Source of the DNA: Neptunomonas qingdaonensis
GTDB lineage: Bacteria; Pseudomonadota; Gammaproteobacteria; Pseudomonadales; Balneatricaceae
Assembly (NCBI RefSeq): GCF_900113275.1
Contig: NZ_FOOU01000010.1
Location: 99,842-163,841, forward strand
DNA: 64,000 bases
Direction: 5' to 3'
Shown here: piece by piece, positions 29,518-39,077 of the stretch
Numbering within the stretch: position 1 is the stretch's first letter
How the letters are laid out: the number at the start of each line of letters is the position of its first letter
Notes under the pieces: generated by a model
The model's database searches: none
Told to the model about the DNA's origin: nothing
What the model saw: the letters and a program-made list of their open reading frames with translations, nothing else
Translations under genes and position numbers: made by a program

Positions 29518-29889
29518 TCAGGCGTTGGCATCATCGACCCAATGCAGCGCCTGTAGGAACTGGCGTTCTTCAAAGTGTTGAGTTTCACCTTTTATAAGAT
29601 AGGTGCCCAGCTTGGTTGCCCATTCCATCCATTCTGGGCCGCCAACGACTGCCAGACGTATGAAGTCTTCAGTATGTGATAGCCCCAGTTTGGCGTCTTC
29701 CCAAATAGCACCGGCTGTCATCCCTGTGAATGAAGGATCCAGGTAGATGACAACTCGCAGTGGACCGTAGGTTGGCAGTTTTTCTTCAATAAGCGGCGCC
29801 AATACGTTTTGATAATCCTCGGCGTTGAGTGTTTCTGAAGCCTGTACAACGATCAGGTCGCCGGCCGTGTCGGGTAATATTGATAACAT
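29518..29889 (-). CDS. SpoIIAA/STAS-like protein (DUF3478)
   Basis: This 123-residue protein has the SpoIIAA-like pattern: an N-terminal strand VVQASETLNAEDYQNVL, then LRVVIYLDPSFTGMTAGAIW, then IRLAVVGGPEWMEWATKLG and a short C-terminal helix. Such proteins are single STAS-like domains of unknown partner. It lies between the DUF2947 gene and the AcrR-type regulator and has no obvious operon mate. Confidence 0.78.
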   Translation of the reverse strand: MLSILPDTAGDLIVVQASETLNAEDYQNVLAPLIEEKLPTYGPLRVVIYLDPSFTGMTAGAIWEDAKLGLSHTEDFIRLAVVGGPEWMEWATKLGTYLIKGETQHFEERQFLQALHWVDDANA

Positions 29890-29958
29890 AGTTTTTACTC
29901 TGAAGTAGTCTTTGAATGGGTAGCCTGTATTATGACGAACTCTTTGCTAACGAACTCT

Positions 29959-30606
29959 TTATTTAGAAGAATTGTCCACGAAAAAGCTATTAAGGAACAG
30001 ATCTATTAAGAGATCTGCATCGTTAGCCAGATCTGTTTTTTTTAACCGAAGGTGCAGGTTTACCTCAATTAAGCCATGCAGATAGCTGTACAAAGCTCCG
30101 GCAAGAAATTCAGGACCGTGCTGGCTATGTAATAGTTGCTGCTGATGCAAATGGGTTAACGCAGTGACCAGTGCCTGGTAGACAGCGTCCGACTTGCTTT
30201 CGAGGTAAGTCTGCAACTCGGTTTGATCATGCGTTGCTTCGAAATAATTAAAAGTGATGCGTATGGCCTGGCTATTTTTCGGGTCTTGCGTTACCTGGCG
30301 TAGCATCTCTTTGATCGTGTTTTTGAAGTAGAGATCCGCTGGCATATCAGTTTGACGGCAGCCTTCATCCGTGAGCTTAGCGATGAAAATTTTAAAAAAG
30401 GGGGCTGCATCCCGTTCCCACAGCGCCTTAATAACATCTTCTTTGTTTTCAAAGTGCCAGTAAACAGCGCCGCGAGTCATCCCTGTGAATTTAGCTATTT
30501 CCAATAGTGTCGTATGGCTGATACCTTGGTGGCTGAATAGCTCAGCCGCAGCATCCAACAATAAATGATAGGTTTTCAGTGCTTCTTCTTTGGTTTTTCT
30601 GGCCAT
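29959..30606 (-). CDS. TetR/AcrR-family repressor of the adjacent RND pump
   Basis: This is a 215-residue regulator (start MARKTKEEALKTYHLLLDAA at 30606). The helix-turn-helix region reads HTTLLEIAKFTGMTRGAVYW near residues 37-56. The C-terminal ligand-binding region resembles AcrR/TtgR. It is divergent from the RND pump genes with a 90-bp gap that contains an AcrR-like operator, so it very likely represses the pump and itself until a substrate binds. Confidence 0.9.
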   Translation of the reverse strand: MARKTKEEALKTYHLLLDAAAELFSHQGISHTTLLEIAKFTGMTRGAVYWHFENKEDVIKALWERDAAPFFKIFIAKLTDEGCRQTDMPADLYFKNTIKEMLRQVTQDPKNSQAIRITFNYFEATHDQTELQTYLESKSDAVYQALVTALTHLHQQQLLHSQHGPEFLAGALYSYLHGLIEVNLHLRLKKTDLANDADLLIDLFLNSFFVDNSSK

Positions 30607-30662
30607 GAGATGTCGCTGTCTTTTTGATAAATTCTTTATTCTGCATAGTATATCGAATAATA

Positions 30663-30686
30663 TACATACATTCATGAATGTTTATG
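30663..30686. promoter_or_regulatory. AcrR-like operator palindrome
   Basis: A perfect 14-bp palindrome, ACATTCATGAATGT (30668-30681), sits in a 24-bp site that agrees at 19 of 24 positions with the E. coli acrAB operator as I recall it (left half TACATACATT identical). It lies between the divergent TetR-family gene and the pump operon, overlapping the likely start region of the latter. Confidence 0.75.
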
Positions 30687-30695
30687 GTTCCCGTA

Positions 30696-31781
30696 ATGAA
30701 AATTGTAACTCGTATTGTCTCTCTCGCACTGATGAGTGCGTTATTAACAGCTTGTGATAACCCTTCAGCGATGACGGAAGAGCAGGTTGAATTGGTGCGT
30801 CCCGTGAAATTAGCGATAGCTGAATCGAATGCGGCTGAAATGAAGCGTGTTTTTCCCGCAACTATTGAAGCCTCAAAACATTCGGCACTGGCGTTTCGGG
30901 TTTCTGGCCAGCTAAGAGAGCTACCGGTTAAGGCGGGAGCGGAGGTGAAAGAGGGGGATGTACTGGCGCAGCTGGATCAGGCTGACTTCAAAAACACACT
31001 GGCAGATCGTCAGGCGCGTTATGATCTGGCAAAAATTCAGTTTGCACAGATAGAATCTTTGATAAAGAAAAAGTATGCCAGCCAGACAAAACTGGATGAA
31101 GCACGGGCAAACCTGAAAGCCGCCGCTGCAGCATTGGCGGTAGCAAAAGATAATGTTAGCTATACGCAGTTAATAGCGCCCTTTGATGGTGTGATTGGTC
31201 GCGTTGATATTGAAAATTTTCAGTCAGTTCAGGCTCAGACGCCGATTATAGAACTTCAGGATACCCATGAGATTGATATCAAATTCAGTGTGCCAGAAGG
31301 CTTGTTAACACAGTTAAAGCCGGATCTGGATGCGAAAAGCGTCTGCGCTAACGTAACTTTTGAAAGCCAATCTGATGCCTCGTTTACTGCCTGTTACAAA
31401 AAACATGACTCTGTTCCTGATTCGGTAACGCGCACTTACCGTGTGGTATTCAGCATGGACAGGCCGTTGGCGTTCACAGTATTGCCGGGTATGTCCGTGA
31501 ATATTGAGTTGGACCTGACCGATGTACTGCAAGGACAGCCAAGTGATCATGCGGTGAGTGTGCCGTTGGCTGCTGTTTTTGAGCAAGCCTCTCAAACTTA
31601 CGTATGGCGCGTGAATGCACAAATGCAGGCCGAGCAAGTCGCTGTGAAGACAGTGCGCATAATTGATGAGCAAATGTTGGTCAGCGGCCTTTCTCCCGGT
31701 GATCAGGTGATTGCAGCGGGTGTTGCCTATATTCAATCAGGCCAGAAAGTCAGGGCAATTAAAAAAGAGCGTGGGCTATAA
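30696..31781 (+). CDS. RND efflux periplasmic adaptor (membrane fusion lipoprotein)
   Basis: A membrane fusion protein of about 361 residues. The start at 30696 gives a lipoprotein signal, LALMSALLTACDNPS, with the lipidated Cys near residue 20. The lipoyl half-motif LRELPVKAGAEVKEGDVLAQ is near 70. A coiled-coil hairpin (near 100-150) and the second lipoyl half YTQLIAPFDGVIGRV follow. It would link the inner-membrane pump below to an outer-membrane channel, which is not encoded here. Confidence 0.93.
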   Translation: MKIVTRIVSLALMSALLTACDNPSAMTEEQVELVRPVKLAIAESNAAEMKRVFPATIEASKHSALAFRVSGQLRELPVKAGAEVKEGDVLAQLDQADFKNTLADRQARYDLAKIQFAQIESLIKKKYASQTKLDEARANLKAAAAALAVAKDNVSYTQLIAPFDGVIGRVDIENFQSVQAQTPIIELQDTHEIDIKFSVPEGLLTQLKPDLDAKSVCANVTFESQSDASFTACYKKHDSVPDSVTRTYRVVFSMDRPLAFTVLPGMSVNIELDLTDVLQGQPSDHAVSVPLAAVFEQASQTYVWRVNAQMQAEQVAVKTVRIIDEQMLVSGLSPGDQVIAAGVAYIQSGQKVRAIKKERGL

Positions 31782-31794
31782 GGAACATAGAGCG

Positions 31795-34700
31795 ATGAAT
31801 CTGGCTGAATATGGTATTCGTAATACAACAATTACCTGGATGGTGGTCGTTCTGCTGATCATCGGTGGAATATTCTCATTTATGGGGTTGGGGCGCCTTG
31901 AAGACCCGGCGTTCACGATTAAAGAGGCGTTAGTTAATACCGCCTATCCCGGTGCTTCCCCTTTGGAAGTAGAGGAAGAAGTTACCCTAGTGCTGGAAAA
32001 TGCGATCCAGCAACTTCCTTATGTAGAGGAGGTTATCTCTACCTCCAGTGCAGGGTTATCACAGATTAAAGTGGAGATGAAAAGCATCTACCGCAAAGAT
32101 GATTTGGCTCAGATCTGGGATGAGATGCGGCGAAAAGTAAATGATATAACGGCTTCGTTACCTCCCGGTGCATACCCGCCGCAGATTATTGATGATTTCA
32201 GTGATGTGTACGGTGTTTTCATGTCGGTTACAGGACAGGGATACGATTATGAGCAGTTAGCCGACTATGCCGACTTTCTCAAGCGTGAACTGGTGCTGGT
32301 GCCAGGTGTCAGCAAGGTAAACGTGGGCGGTGAGCGGAGTGAGCAGATCAGCATCGAAATTGATCGTGCTCGATTGGTGGCGTCGGGTTTTTCTGTGGCT
32401 GCGTTGCAGCAAGTGCTCAGTACTCATAATGCAGTCGCCGATGCGGGTAACATTAAGGTCGGCAGTGAATATATCCGAATCAGCCCGGTAAGCCAAAACA
32501 GCGAGCTGGCGGCCGGTTTAGGCGGTATTTTACTCGGTGAGGCCAATGGTGAACTGATTTATTTAATTGATGTAGCCAACATCAAAAAAGAGTATGTCGA
32601 TCCGCCTACACATTTGTATCGTTTTAATGGTGATGCCGCGCTTACCGTTAATGTCTCATTTGCATCGGGCGTGAATGTCGTCGATGTTGGCCATCTGTTA
32701 AAGCAAAGACTTGCAGAGCTTGAATATGCACGCCCTGTAGGAATGCAGATTGATTACATTTACAACCAGCCTGCACAGGTTGAAACCTCCGTTAATGATT
32801 TTCTGATCAGCCTGGCACAAGCAGTGGCGATTGTCGTAGTGGTGTTGCTGGTGTCTATGGGGATCGGCCCGGGTGTGTTGATGAGTGTTGTGTTATTGCT
32901 GACGATTCTAGGTACGTTTATCGTCATGCGCATCACCGGTATTGAGTTACATCGAATCTCATTAGGTGCCTTGATTATTGCTCTGGGAATGCTGGTGGAT
33001 AATGCCATCGTTATTACCGAAGGTGTGATTATCGGTATGCAGCGTGGGCTCACCCGTTTACAGGCCGCCAATAAAATAGTCAGTAACACCAGTTGGCCCT
33101 TGTTAGGAGCCACGGTGATTGCGATTACTGCTTTTGCGCCTATCGGTTTGTCGCCCGATGCCAGCGGCGAGTTCACCAATAGTTTGTTTTGGGTGCTGTT
33201 TATCTCGTTACTGCTGAGTTGGATTCTGGCGATTACCATCACCCCCTTCTTTTGTTATCTGATCTTTAAAGATAAACCCATTTTACATACGGATAAGTCA
33301 GATACGGATGAGCCAGCTTCATTCGATCCTTACAAGGGCGTGGTTTATCAGGTTTATCGTGCCCTGCTGAACGTATCGCTGCGCTTTCGTTGGACAACCC
33401 TGTTACTCATGTTAGTGATCCTGATGGGGTCGGTATACGGCTTTAAATATGTAAAACAGGGCTTTTTTCCGTCGACCTCGCTGCCGATGGTGCAAGTGGA
33501 TTATTGGTTGCCTCAAGGCAGTGATATACGTGCAACCGAAGCCGATATAAAGCAGCTTGAGCAGCAAATTATGAGGCTTCCCAATATTGATAAAGTCGTC
33601 AGCACTATTGGTCGTGGTGCTGATCGGTTTATGTTGACCTACAGTCAGGAGTGGAGCTTTGCCAGTTATGGGCAAATTATTTTACAGACTGACAGCTTTG
33701 AGGATCTTGAGCCTGCCATATCGCAAATAAAGACGATCTTGCTGGAAGAGTACCCACAAGCATTTACTAAATTTACCCGCGTATCGATAGGGCCTTCGAC
33801 TAAAGCAAAAATTGAGGCGCGTTTGATAGGATCAGACCCGGATCAGCTACGTGCATTGGCGTCTCAGGTGACAGCCGTTTTTAAAGCTGAGCCTGAGGCG
33901 GTTAATGTCGATCAGGACTGGCGTTCGCGGACTAAGGTTTTGCGGCCTGTCTATGATGATGCAGAAGGTCGTCGCCTGGGCATCAGTGAGACTGATCTTA
34001 ATCAGGCGATCAAAATGCATGTCAATGGACTGCAGGTTGGCATCTATCGTAATGGTTCGCAGTTATTACCGATTAGGTTGCAATCGCCGGAGTCTGAGCA
34101 GCAGGGGGTTGATGCACTGAAAAACCTGCAACTCTATAGTCCGGTTAAAGGGGCTTATGTGAGTATCGGCCAAGTTGTAAACCGCTTTGACATTGCGTGG
34201 GAAGACCCTCTGATAAAACGCCGTGACCGCAAGCGCACACTTTCGGTGATGGCCGATCCGGATCTTGAAAGTGGTATCACTGCCGCGGATTTATTGAGTA
34301 AGTTAAAAGATAAAGTTGAAGCTATACCATTGCCGGCGGGATATGAACTTGAATGGGGAGGCGAATTTGAAGCCCAGCAAAAAGCCAATAAAGCCGTGTT
34401 CACACCGTTTCCTTTAGGGATATTGGTGATGTTTATTATCACGGTTTTCATGTTTAATTCCATGAGGCAAACTTTAGCCGTGTGGCTGACAGTGCCTTTG
34501 GCGATTATTGGCGTCACCTGGGGATTAATCATCATGGGCGCGCCGTTTAGCTTTACGGCCTTGTTGGCGATTCTTAGTCTGGTGGGAATGCAGATTAAAA
34601 ACGGTATTGTCTTAGTAGAAGAGATTAAACGCCTTGAAGAGGAAGAATCTGCCCCTTGGTTATTAGCCATACAAGATGCCGCGGTGAGTCGTGTCAGACC

Positions 34701-34914
34701 GGTAGCCATGGCCGCGCTGACAACGATTTTAGGCATGATTCCTTTATTGAGTGACGTGTTTTTTGAACCCATGGCCGTGACTATTATGTTCGGTCTGGGC
34801 TTTGCTACTATATTGACCCTGTTTGTTGTGCCTGTGCTGTTTGCTCTGTTTTATGGCGTAAGTAGCCATAAGAAAGGCAGTAAAGAGAGGGATAATAAGC
34901 TATCTGTTCTCTAG
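31795..34914 (+). CDS. RND-family efflux pump permease
   Basis: This 1039-residue inner-membrane RND transporter begins MNLAEYGIRNTTITWMVVVL; the ATG at 31795 follows AAGGAAC. It has twelve predicted helices in two halves with large periplasmic loops. LGMLVDNAIVITEGVIIGMQ (near 395-414) carries the conserved Asp residues of the proton relay helix. FSFTALLAILSLVGMQIKNG and VRPVAMAALTTILGMIPLL lie in the second half. The sequence fits the hydrophobe/amphiphile efflux branch, but the substrate is unknown. It forms an operon with the adaptor 13 bases upstream. Confidence 0.94.
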   Translation: MNLAEYGIRNTTITWMVVVLLIIGGIFSFMGLGRLEDPAFTIKEALVNTAYPGASPLEVEEEVTLVLENAIQQLPYVEEVISTSSAGLSQIKVEMKSIYRKDDLAQIWDEMRRKVNDITASLPPGAYPPQIIDDFSDVYGVFMSVTGQGYDYEQLADYADFLKRELVLVPGVSKVNVGGERSEQISIEIDRARLVASGFSVAALQQVLSTHNAVADAGNIKVGSEYIRISPVSQNSELAAGLGGILLGEANGELIYLIDVANIKKEYVDPPTHLYRFNGDAALTVNVSFASGVNVVDVGHLLKQRLAELEYARPVGMQIDYIYNQPAQVETSVNDFLISLAQAVAIVVVVLLVSMGIGPGVLMSVVLLLTILGTFIVMRITGIELHRISLGALIIALGMLVDNAIVITEGVIIGMQRGLTRLQAANKIVSNTSWPLLGATVIAITAFAPIGLSPDASGEFTNSLFWVLFISLLLSWILAITITPFFCYLIFKDKPILHTDKSDTDEPASFDPYKGVVYQVYRALLNVSLRFRWTTLLLMLVILMGSVYGFKYVKQGFFPSTSLPMVQVDYWLPQGSDIRATEADIKQLEQQIMRLPNIDKVVSTIGRGADRFMLTYSQEWSFASYGQIILQTDSFEDLEPAISQIKTILLEEYPQAFTKFTRVSIGPSTKAKIEARLIGSDPDQLRALASQVTAVFKAEPEAVNVDQDWRSRTKVLRPVYDDAEGRRLGISETDLNQAIKMHVNGLQVGIYRNGSQLLPIRLQSPESEQQGVDALKNLQLYSPVKGAYVSIGQVVNRFDIAWEDPLIKRRDRKRTLSVMADPDLESGITAADLLSKLKDKVEAIPLPAGYELEWGGEFEAQQKANKAVFTPFPLGILVMFIITVFMFNSMRQTLAVWLTVPLAIIGVTWGLIIMGAPFSFTALLAILSLVGMQIKNGIVLVEEIKRLEEEESAPWLLAIQDAAVSRVRPVAMAALTTILGMIPLLSDVFFEPMAVTIMFGLGFATILTLFVVPVLFALFYGVSSHKKGSKERDNKLSVL

Positions 34915-34915
34915 G

Positions 34916-34964
34916 AAATAAACACTAAAGAAAGTTAACCAAGGATGGTTTTATGATTTATCTG
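34916..34964 (+). repeat. Left copy of a 49-bp direct repeat (truncated ligase start)
   Basis: This 49-base stretch matches 36222-36270 with only 3 differences. It contains the ribosome-binding region and the first codons of the downstream ligase gene, but here the frame ends after six codons (ATG at 34953, TAA after Val-Ser). It marks a duplicated gene start on the far side of the dehydrogenase gene. Confidence 0.9.
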
Positions 34965-35025
34965 GTCAGCTAAAAACAGTTATGGCAGGGAAGCTCGGGG
35001 TAGTCAGCTTCCCTAAGGGTTTTAA

Positions 35026-36042
35026 TTAGTCTTCGCTTTCGATGACAACTTTGCCGAAATGTTTAGCTTGAGCCATCCATTGATAAGCGTCAACTGCCTG
35101 TGAAAAAGGGAATGTTATATCTATTTGAGGATGAATTTGATGAGCTTCCATTGTGGAAGTTAGCTGTTCAAGCATCTCTGTACTACCGACATAAATACCC
35201 TGAATCCGTAATAGGTTGAAAATAGTCATTAAGCTCATAGAGGGGCTCTCTAGCCCGGTAAGAATGCCTATAAGCGATACTGTTCCGTTTGGTTTTACGC
35301 AACTTGAGGATTTCTCAAATGTGCCAGCGCCGCCCACCTCCAGAACATTATTTACACCTTCTCCGTTAGTAATTTTAAGGACTTCTTCTTCCCAGTTAGG
35401 ATGGGTTTTATAGTTAATAGTATGGTCTGCACCTAATGTGCGCGCACGTTCTAATTTTTCATCGCTGGATGAGGTGATAATTGTTTTGGCGCCGAGCGCT
35501 TTAGCAATCTGCAAACCGAAGATGGAGACGCCGCCTGTTCCAAGTAACAGAATAGTGTCATCTGGTTTTAATTCACCAACGCAGACAAGCGCGTGCCAAG
35601 CCGTGGTTGCTGCACACGGTAACGTTGCTGCTTCGGCATATGACAGGTAATCAGGTATTTTTACACTGCAATCTGCTTTAAGAATAAAGTAATCAGCAAG
35701 CACGCCATTTATGCTTCCTCCCATCGCTGAGTTAAGTCCGGCATCATTAATCTTGCCTTCTTTCCAGCCTTGGAAAAAGTTACCAATGACCCGATCACCG
35801 GGTGTAAAGCCAACAACTGACGAACCTACGCTGACCACTTCACCGGCTCCATCAGATAACGGGATGATGGGACGTATGTCATTTCTAACATATCCTCCCA
35901 TGGTGATTAGAATGTCACGATAATTGAGTGAACAAGCTTTCATCTTTACTAGGATTTCATCAGCAGCGGGTGTAGGAATATCGATTTCTACTTGTTGGAT
36001 TGCATCAATACCATCGGCTGTTGTTACTTGATAAGCACGCAT
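35026..36042 (-). CDS. Zinc-type alcohol dehydrogenase/quinone reductase-like (MDR) protein
   Basis: A 338-residue medium-chain dehydrogenase/reductase. The start at 36042 (MRAYQVTTADGIDAIQQVEI) is favoured over a longer frame. Family stretches are CSLNYRDILITMGGY near 40, a GDRVIGNFFQGW motif near 88, LPCAATTAWHALVCVGEL near 148, and the nucleotide-binding LLLGTGGVSIFGLQIAKALG near 172. It may reduce a quinone, an enal or an alcohol. It is flanked by a 49-bp direct repeat, suggesting that this gene was inserted between two copies of the ligase start. Confidence 0.88.
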   Translation of the reverse strand: MRAYQVTTADGIDAIQQVEIDIPTPAADEILVKMKACSLNYRDILITMGGYVRNDIRPIIPLSDGAGEVVSVGSSVVGFTPGDRVIGNFFQGWKEGKINDAGLNSAMGGSINGVLADYFILKADCSVKIPDYLSYAEAATLPCAATTAWHALVCVGELKPDDTILLLGTGGVSIFGLQIAKALGAKTIITSSSDEKLERARTLGADHTINYKTHPNWEEEVLKITNGEGVNNVLEVGGAGTFEKSSSCVKPNGTVSLIGILTGLESPSMSLMTIFNLLRIQGIYVGSTEMLEQLTSTMEAHQIHPQIDITFPFSQAVDAYQWMAQAKHFGKVVIESED

Positions 36043-36221
36043 TATTTTTCCCCGAGAAAGTTGAGATTCGAGGCTTGCATGGTAAAGCGAGCGCTGCAAC
36101 TATTTATCCAAAAATCTGTTCTAAAGTAGGTACTTATATAGCCTTTTCTAGTAGGGGTATTTAATAGTAATTCAACGATTATCCAGGAGAGGGCACTACA
36201 AAATCAGTTTTGCTCTATAGT

Positions 36222-36270
36222 AAATAAACACTAAAGATAGATAACCAAGGATGGTTTTATGACTTATCTG
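36222..36270 (+). repeat. Right copy of the 49-bp direct repeat (functional ligase start)
   Basis: Matches 34916-34964 with 3 differences in 49. Here the ATG at 36259 opens the complete ligase gene. ACCAAGGATGG supplies the ribosome-binding site. Confidence 0.9.
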
Positions 36271-37188
36271 CGCTACAAGTACGCTCTACGGCCGCGTTTT
36301 AATACTTTCTATTACAGCGCTTCTTCACTGACCGCCTGGGCTTTTCTGGGGGGATTGGCGGGGTGTTTGGTAAGCAGCACCGGTCTGGCTGCTGATCACA
36401 CCGACAAGCTTCCGGCGTTACAGCTAGCCGGGAGTCTCGACCACGCCGACCTTAATATCGACTTAAATGGTTATTGGTATGCTGAAAAGCTGGATGGCGT
36501 CAGAGGGTACTGGGATGGCCGGCAACTGTTAACGCGTCAGGGTAATCCTATTCATGCGCCAGAATGGTTTACCCGAGCGTTGCCTGACTTTGCCATTGAA
36601 GGCGAGTTATGGATCGGGCGGCAAACATTTGATCATCTCTCGGCTCTGGTACGACAACAACAGCCGAATGAGAGTCGCTGGCGACAAGTCCGTTTTCATC
36701 TGTTTGACCTGCCACACTACCCCGGTACATTCGAGCAGCGCAGAACAGTGCTGGAAAAATGGGTTACGTCAATCGGACAGCCGCATATTCAGGCGGTTTC
36801 GCTTTTTCGGTTTGTTTCGCATCAGGCGCTTTTGCAGCAACTAACTGATTGGACTGCACAAGGAGCCGAGGGTGTGATGCTATATCGTGGTGAGGGGCTC
36901 TATCAGGCCAGGCGTAGTCATGATCTGCTCAAGTTAAAAGGTTATGAAGATGCAGAGGCCCGGGTGGTCGGTATCTTACCCGGAAAAGGAAAGTATCAGG
37001 GCATGCTGGGGGCGCTACTGGTTGAAAATAGCGAAGGAGTGCAGTTTAAAGTCGGCAGTGGCTTTACGGATGCCGAGCGAAAAGCACCGCCACAGATGGG
37101 GGCAATGATTACTTACCGGTTTAACGGTAAAACACGTAACGGCATACCCCGGTTCGCGCGTTTTGAGCGAATCCGCCTCGATGATTAA
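36259..37188 (+). CDS. Periplasmic ATP-dependent DNA ligase (LigE-type)
   Basis: This 309-residue ATP-dependent DNA ligase of the short bacterial class has an N-terminal signal-like segment (hydrophobic residues about 22-45 ending near STGLAADH). The active-site lysine motif is YAEKLDGVRGYWDG near residue 75. DFAIEGELWIGRQTFDHL supplies motif III. EGVMLYRG is near 212 and LLKLKGYEDAEARVVG is near 222 (motifs IV and V). Such LigE proteins are periplasmic and are suggested to act on incoming DNA in competence. The gene start is duplicated upstream of the dehydrogenase gene. Confidence 0.9.
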   Translation: MTYLRYKYALRPRFNTFYYSASSLTAWAFLGGLAGCLVSSTGLAADHTDKLPALQLAGSLDHADLNIDLNGYWYAEKLDGVRGYWDGRQLLTRQGNPIHAPEWFTRALPDFAIEGELWIGRQTFDHLSALVRQQQPNESRWRQVRFHLFDLPHYPGTFEQRRTVLEKWVTSIGQPHIQAVSLFRFVSHQALLQQLTDWTAQGAEGVMLYRGEGLYQARRSHDLLKLKGYEDAEARVVGILPGKGKYQGMLGALLVENSEGVQFKVGSGFTDAERKAPPQMGAMITYRFNGKTRNGIPRFARFERIRLDD

Positions 37189-37194
37189 TGCCGA

Positions 37195-37806
37195 TCAGCT
37201 AATGTCAGTCTCTTGTAGCACCTCATAGGCTTCTCGGATTGCAATAAAACTGGCTGAATCTCCGCCCTTGTCTGGGTGGTGTTTAGCCGCCAGTTGGCGG
37301 AATTGCCGTCTAATCGTAGCTTGATCCGGGGCTTGCTCCGCTATTTCTAAAATATCGAGGGCTTGTTGGCGCTGCTCTGGGTTTAAAAAGCGCTGCCAAA
37401 AGCTATTCAGCAAGCGAATCACCGATGCTTCATCTGCTTCGTTATAGTGCGACCAGTCAAGGTAATATGATTTTAGCGCTTCATTGCGGCTTTGTTCGGG
37501 CAGCGTTGGCGCTTTTTTTTCGCAATGAAGCTCTTTGCTATAAGGCTCTTTGCTAGAAGGGACAAGATGAATGTCCAGTGCTGAGATCGACAGGTAAAGT
37601 ACTTCTTCTTCCCATAAGGTAATTTGTAACTGATAAAGTGCATTCATGGTCAGGAAGTGCTTTTGAAACAGAGCGACATCTGCTTGAGAGTCCAGTGCAT
37701 CAAAAAGCCCCGCCGCCTCAATGGCCTGAATCAAGGTGAATTCACTAAAACCGGCCGGGTGCTTTTTCAGCGAAGCCAGAATAATGGCTGTGATAGGGTT
37801 GTGCAT
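37195..37806 (-). CDS. DnaJ-related protein with C-terminal J domain
   Basis: This 203-residue protein has an N-terminal helical region (DNA-J related domain) starting MHNPITAIILASLKKHPAGF. Its C-terminal J domain contains ATIRRQFRQLAAKHHPDKGG with the HPD motif and then SFIAIREAYEVLQETDIS. J domains stimulate Hsp70 ATPase activity; the partner is unknown. Its stop lies 7 bases from the convergent ligase gene stop. Confidence 0.9.
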   Translation of the reverse strand: MHNPITAIILASLKKHPAGFSEFTLIQAIEAAGLFDALDSQADVALFQKHFLTMNALYQLQITLWEEEVLYLSISALDIHLVPSSKEPYSKELHCEKKAPTLPEQSRNEALKSYYLDWSHYNEADEASVIRLLNSFWQRFLNPEQRQQALDILEIAEQAPDQATIRRQFRQLAAKHHPDKGGDSASFIAIREAYEVLQETDIS

Positions 37807-37966
37807 TGAATGTCTCCTTTACAACACTACCAGTGTTTTTTGGGATAACGCTGTTACTTACGTTTATAGGTTATTAAAATCAGGGCATTAATTAAACTAA
37901 TACTATCAATTTACAAGTGGATACGACTGTTAAAAGGGTGTATCTGCGTTAAAGAAGGAAAACGGT

Positions 37967-38452
37967 GTGAAAATACGGATGAGTCCTAAGATGCGGATTC
38001 TGCTGATTGTTGTGTTGGGGCTGGTATGGGTTGCCAATGAATATCAATCGGGTGGCCTAACTCCGCAAAGTAGTGTGGCTACACAGGAATCAACATTACA
38101 AAAATCGACTACTGGCTTATCGGTCAGTAAAATAGATGAAGCTTTCCGTAATCAGCAAAGTGATCTCATTGTTGTTGAAGAGGGGCGCGTTATTAAGGTT
38201 CTCCCGGACGATACCAAGGGCTCGCAACATCAGCGCTTTTTAGTGAAGTTAAACTCAGGCTTAACCGTGCTGATAGCGCATAATATTGATTTGGCTCCCC
38301 GGGTTAGCCGCTTAAAATCGGGTGATTTTATCCGTTTTAAGGGGGAATATGAGTGGAATGAGAAAGGTGGTGTGGTGCACTGGACACATCATGATCCGGC
38401 TAAGCGCCATGCGGGTGGATGGGTTGAGCTGGACGGTAAACGCTATGAATAG
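37967..38452 (+). CDS. DUF3465 membrane-anchored protein
   Basis: This 161-residue protein has an N-terminal helix (MRILLIVVLGLVWVANEY, residues 8-25) and a soluble beta-rich domain outside. The C-terminal GEYEWNEKGGVVHWTHHDPA is the conserved region of DUF3465, a family that resembles the OB-fold of nucleic-acid-binding proteins. Function unknown. Start is GTG at 37967 preceded by AAGGAAAA. Confidence 0.8.
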   Translation: MKIRMSPKMRILLIVVLGLVWVANEYQSGGLTPQSSVATQESTLQKSTTGLSVSKIDEAFRNQQSDLIVVEEGRVIKVLPDDTKGSQHQRFLVKLNSGLTVLIAHNIDLAPRVSRLKSGDFIRFKGEYEWNEKGGVVHWTHHDPAKRHAGGWVELDGKRYE

Positions 38453-38530
38453 GTGAAAGCCCTAGTTTTTAATGCTGTTCGTTTCAGTGAAATCTGATTA
38501 AACTGAGCGTCACACTTTGTGGAGGTTATC

Positions 38531-39013
38531 ATGATTCAAGTGATTCAATTAGGAAGCTCAATTCCAGCAGTCGCTTTGACGCTGGTGACAAAGGAAGGTC
38601 AGGAAACAGTCATGGCGGATACACTTTTCGCCGGGAAAAAAGTTGTTTTGTTTGCTGTGCCAGGGGCTTTTACGCCTACTTGTTCTGCACATCACCTACC
38701 AGGGTTTGTTGTACTTGCTGATGAGATCAAAGCGAAGGGTGTGGATATGATCGCCTGCATCTCTGTGAATGATGGATTTGTTATGCGCGCCTGGGGCGAG
38801 CAGCAAAACGCAGAAGAGATCACGATGCTGGCGGATGGTGGTGGTGCGTTTACCAAAGCACTCGGCCTTGAGATGGAAACAGGTGATTTCGGCGGAATGC
38901 GCTCGCAGCGATATGCCATGATTATCAATGACGGTGTTGTTAAGCAGCTAAATGTAGAAGCACCAAAGCAGTTTGAAGTGAGCAAGGCGGAATCGATTTT
39001 AGCCGCGCTGTAA
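38531..39013 (+). CDS. Peroxiredoxin (Prx5-type)
   Basis: This 160-residue thiol peroxidase starts at 38531 behind a GGAGG. The active site VPGAFTPTCSAHHLPGF (near residues 40-56) is the classic Prx5 motif with peroxidatic Cys in TPTCS. Downstream family residues RAWGEQQNAEEITMLADG and MRSQRYAMIINDGVV are present. It reduces hydrogen peroxide and alkyl peroxides in the cytoplasm. No second resolving cysteine is obvious, so it probably uses a 1-Cys or glutaredoxin-linked cycle. Confidence 0.93.
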   Translation: MIQVIQLGSSIPAVALTLVTKEGQETVMADTLFAGKKVVLFAVPGAFTPTCSAHHLPGFVVLADEIKAKGVDMIACISVNDGFVMRAWGEQQNAEEITMLADGGGAFTKALGLEMETGDFGGMRSQRYAMIINDGVVKQLNVEAPKQFEVSKAESILAAL

Positions 39014-39077
39014 CTGGTCTGTAGTAAGCAAAACGCCTGCCTGACGTAAGGCGGCTTTGCCGGGATTCACCGGATGT

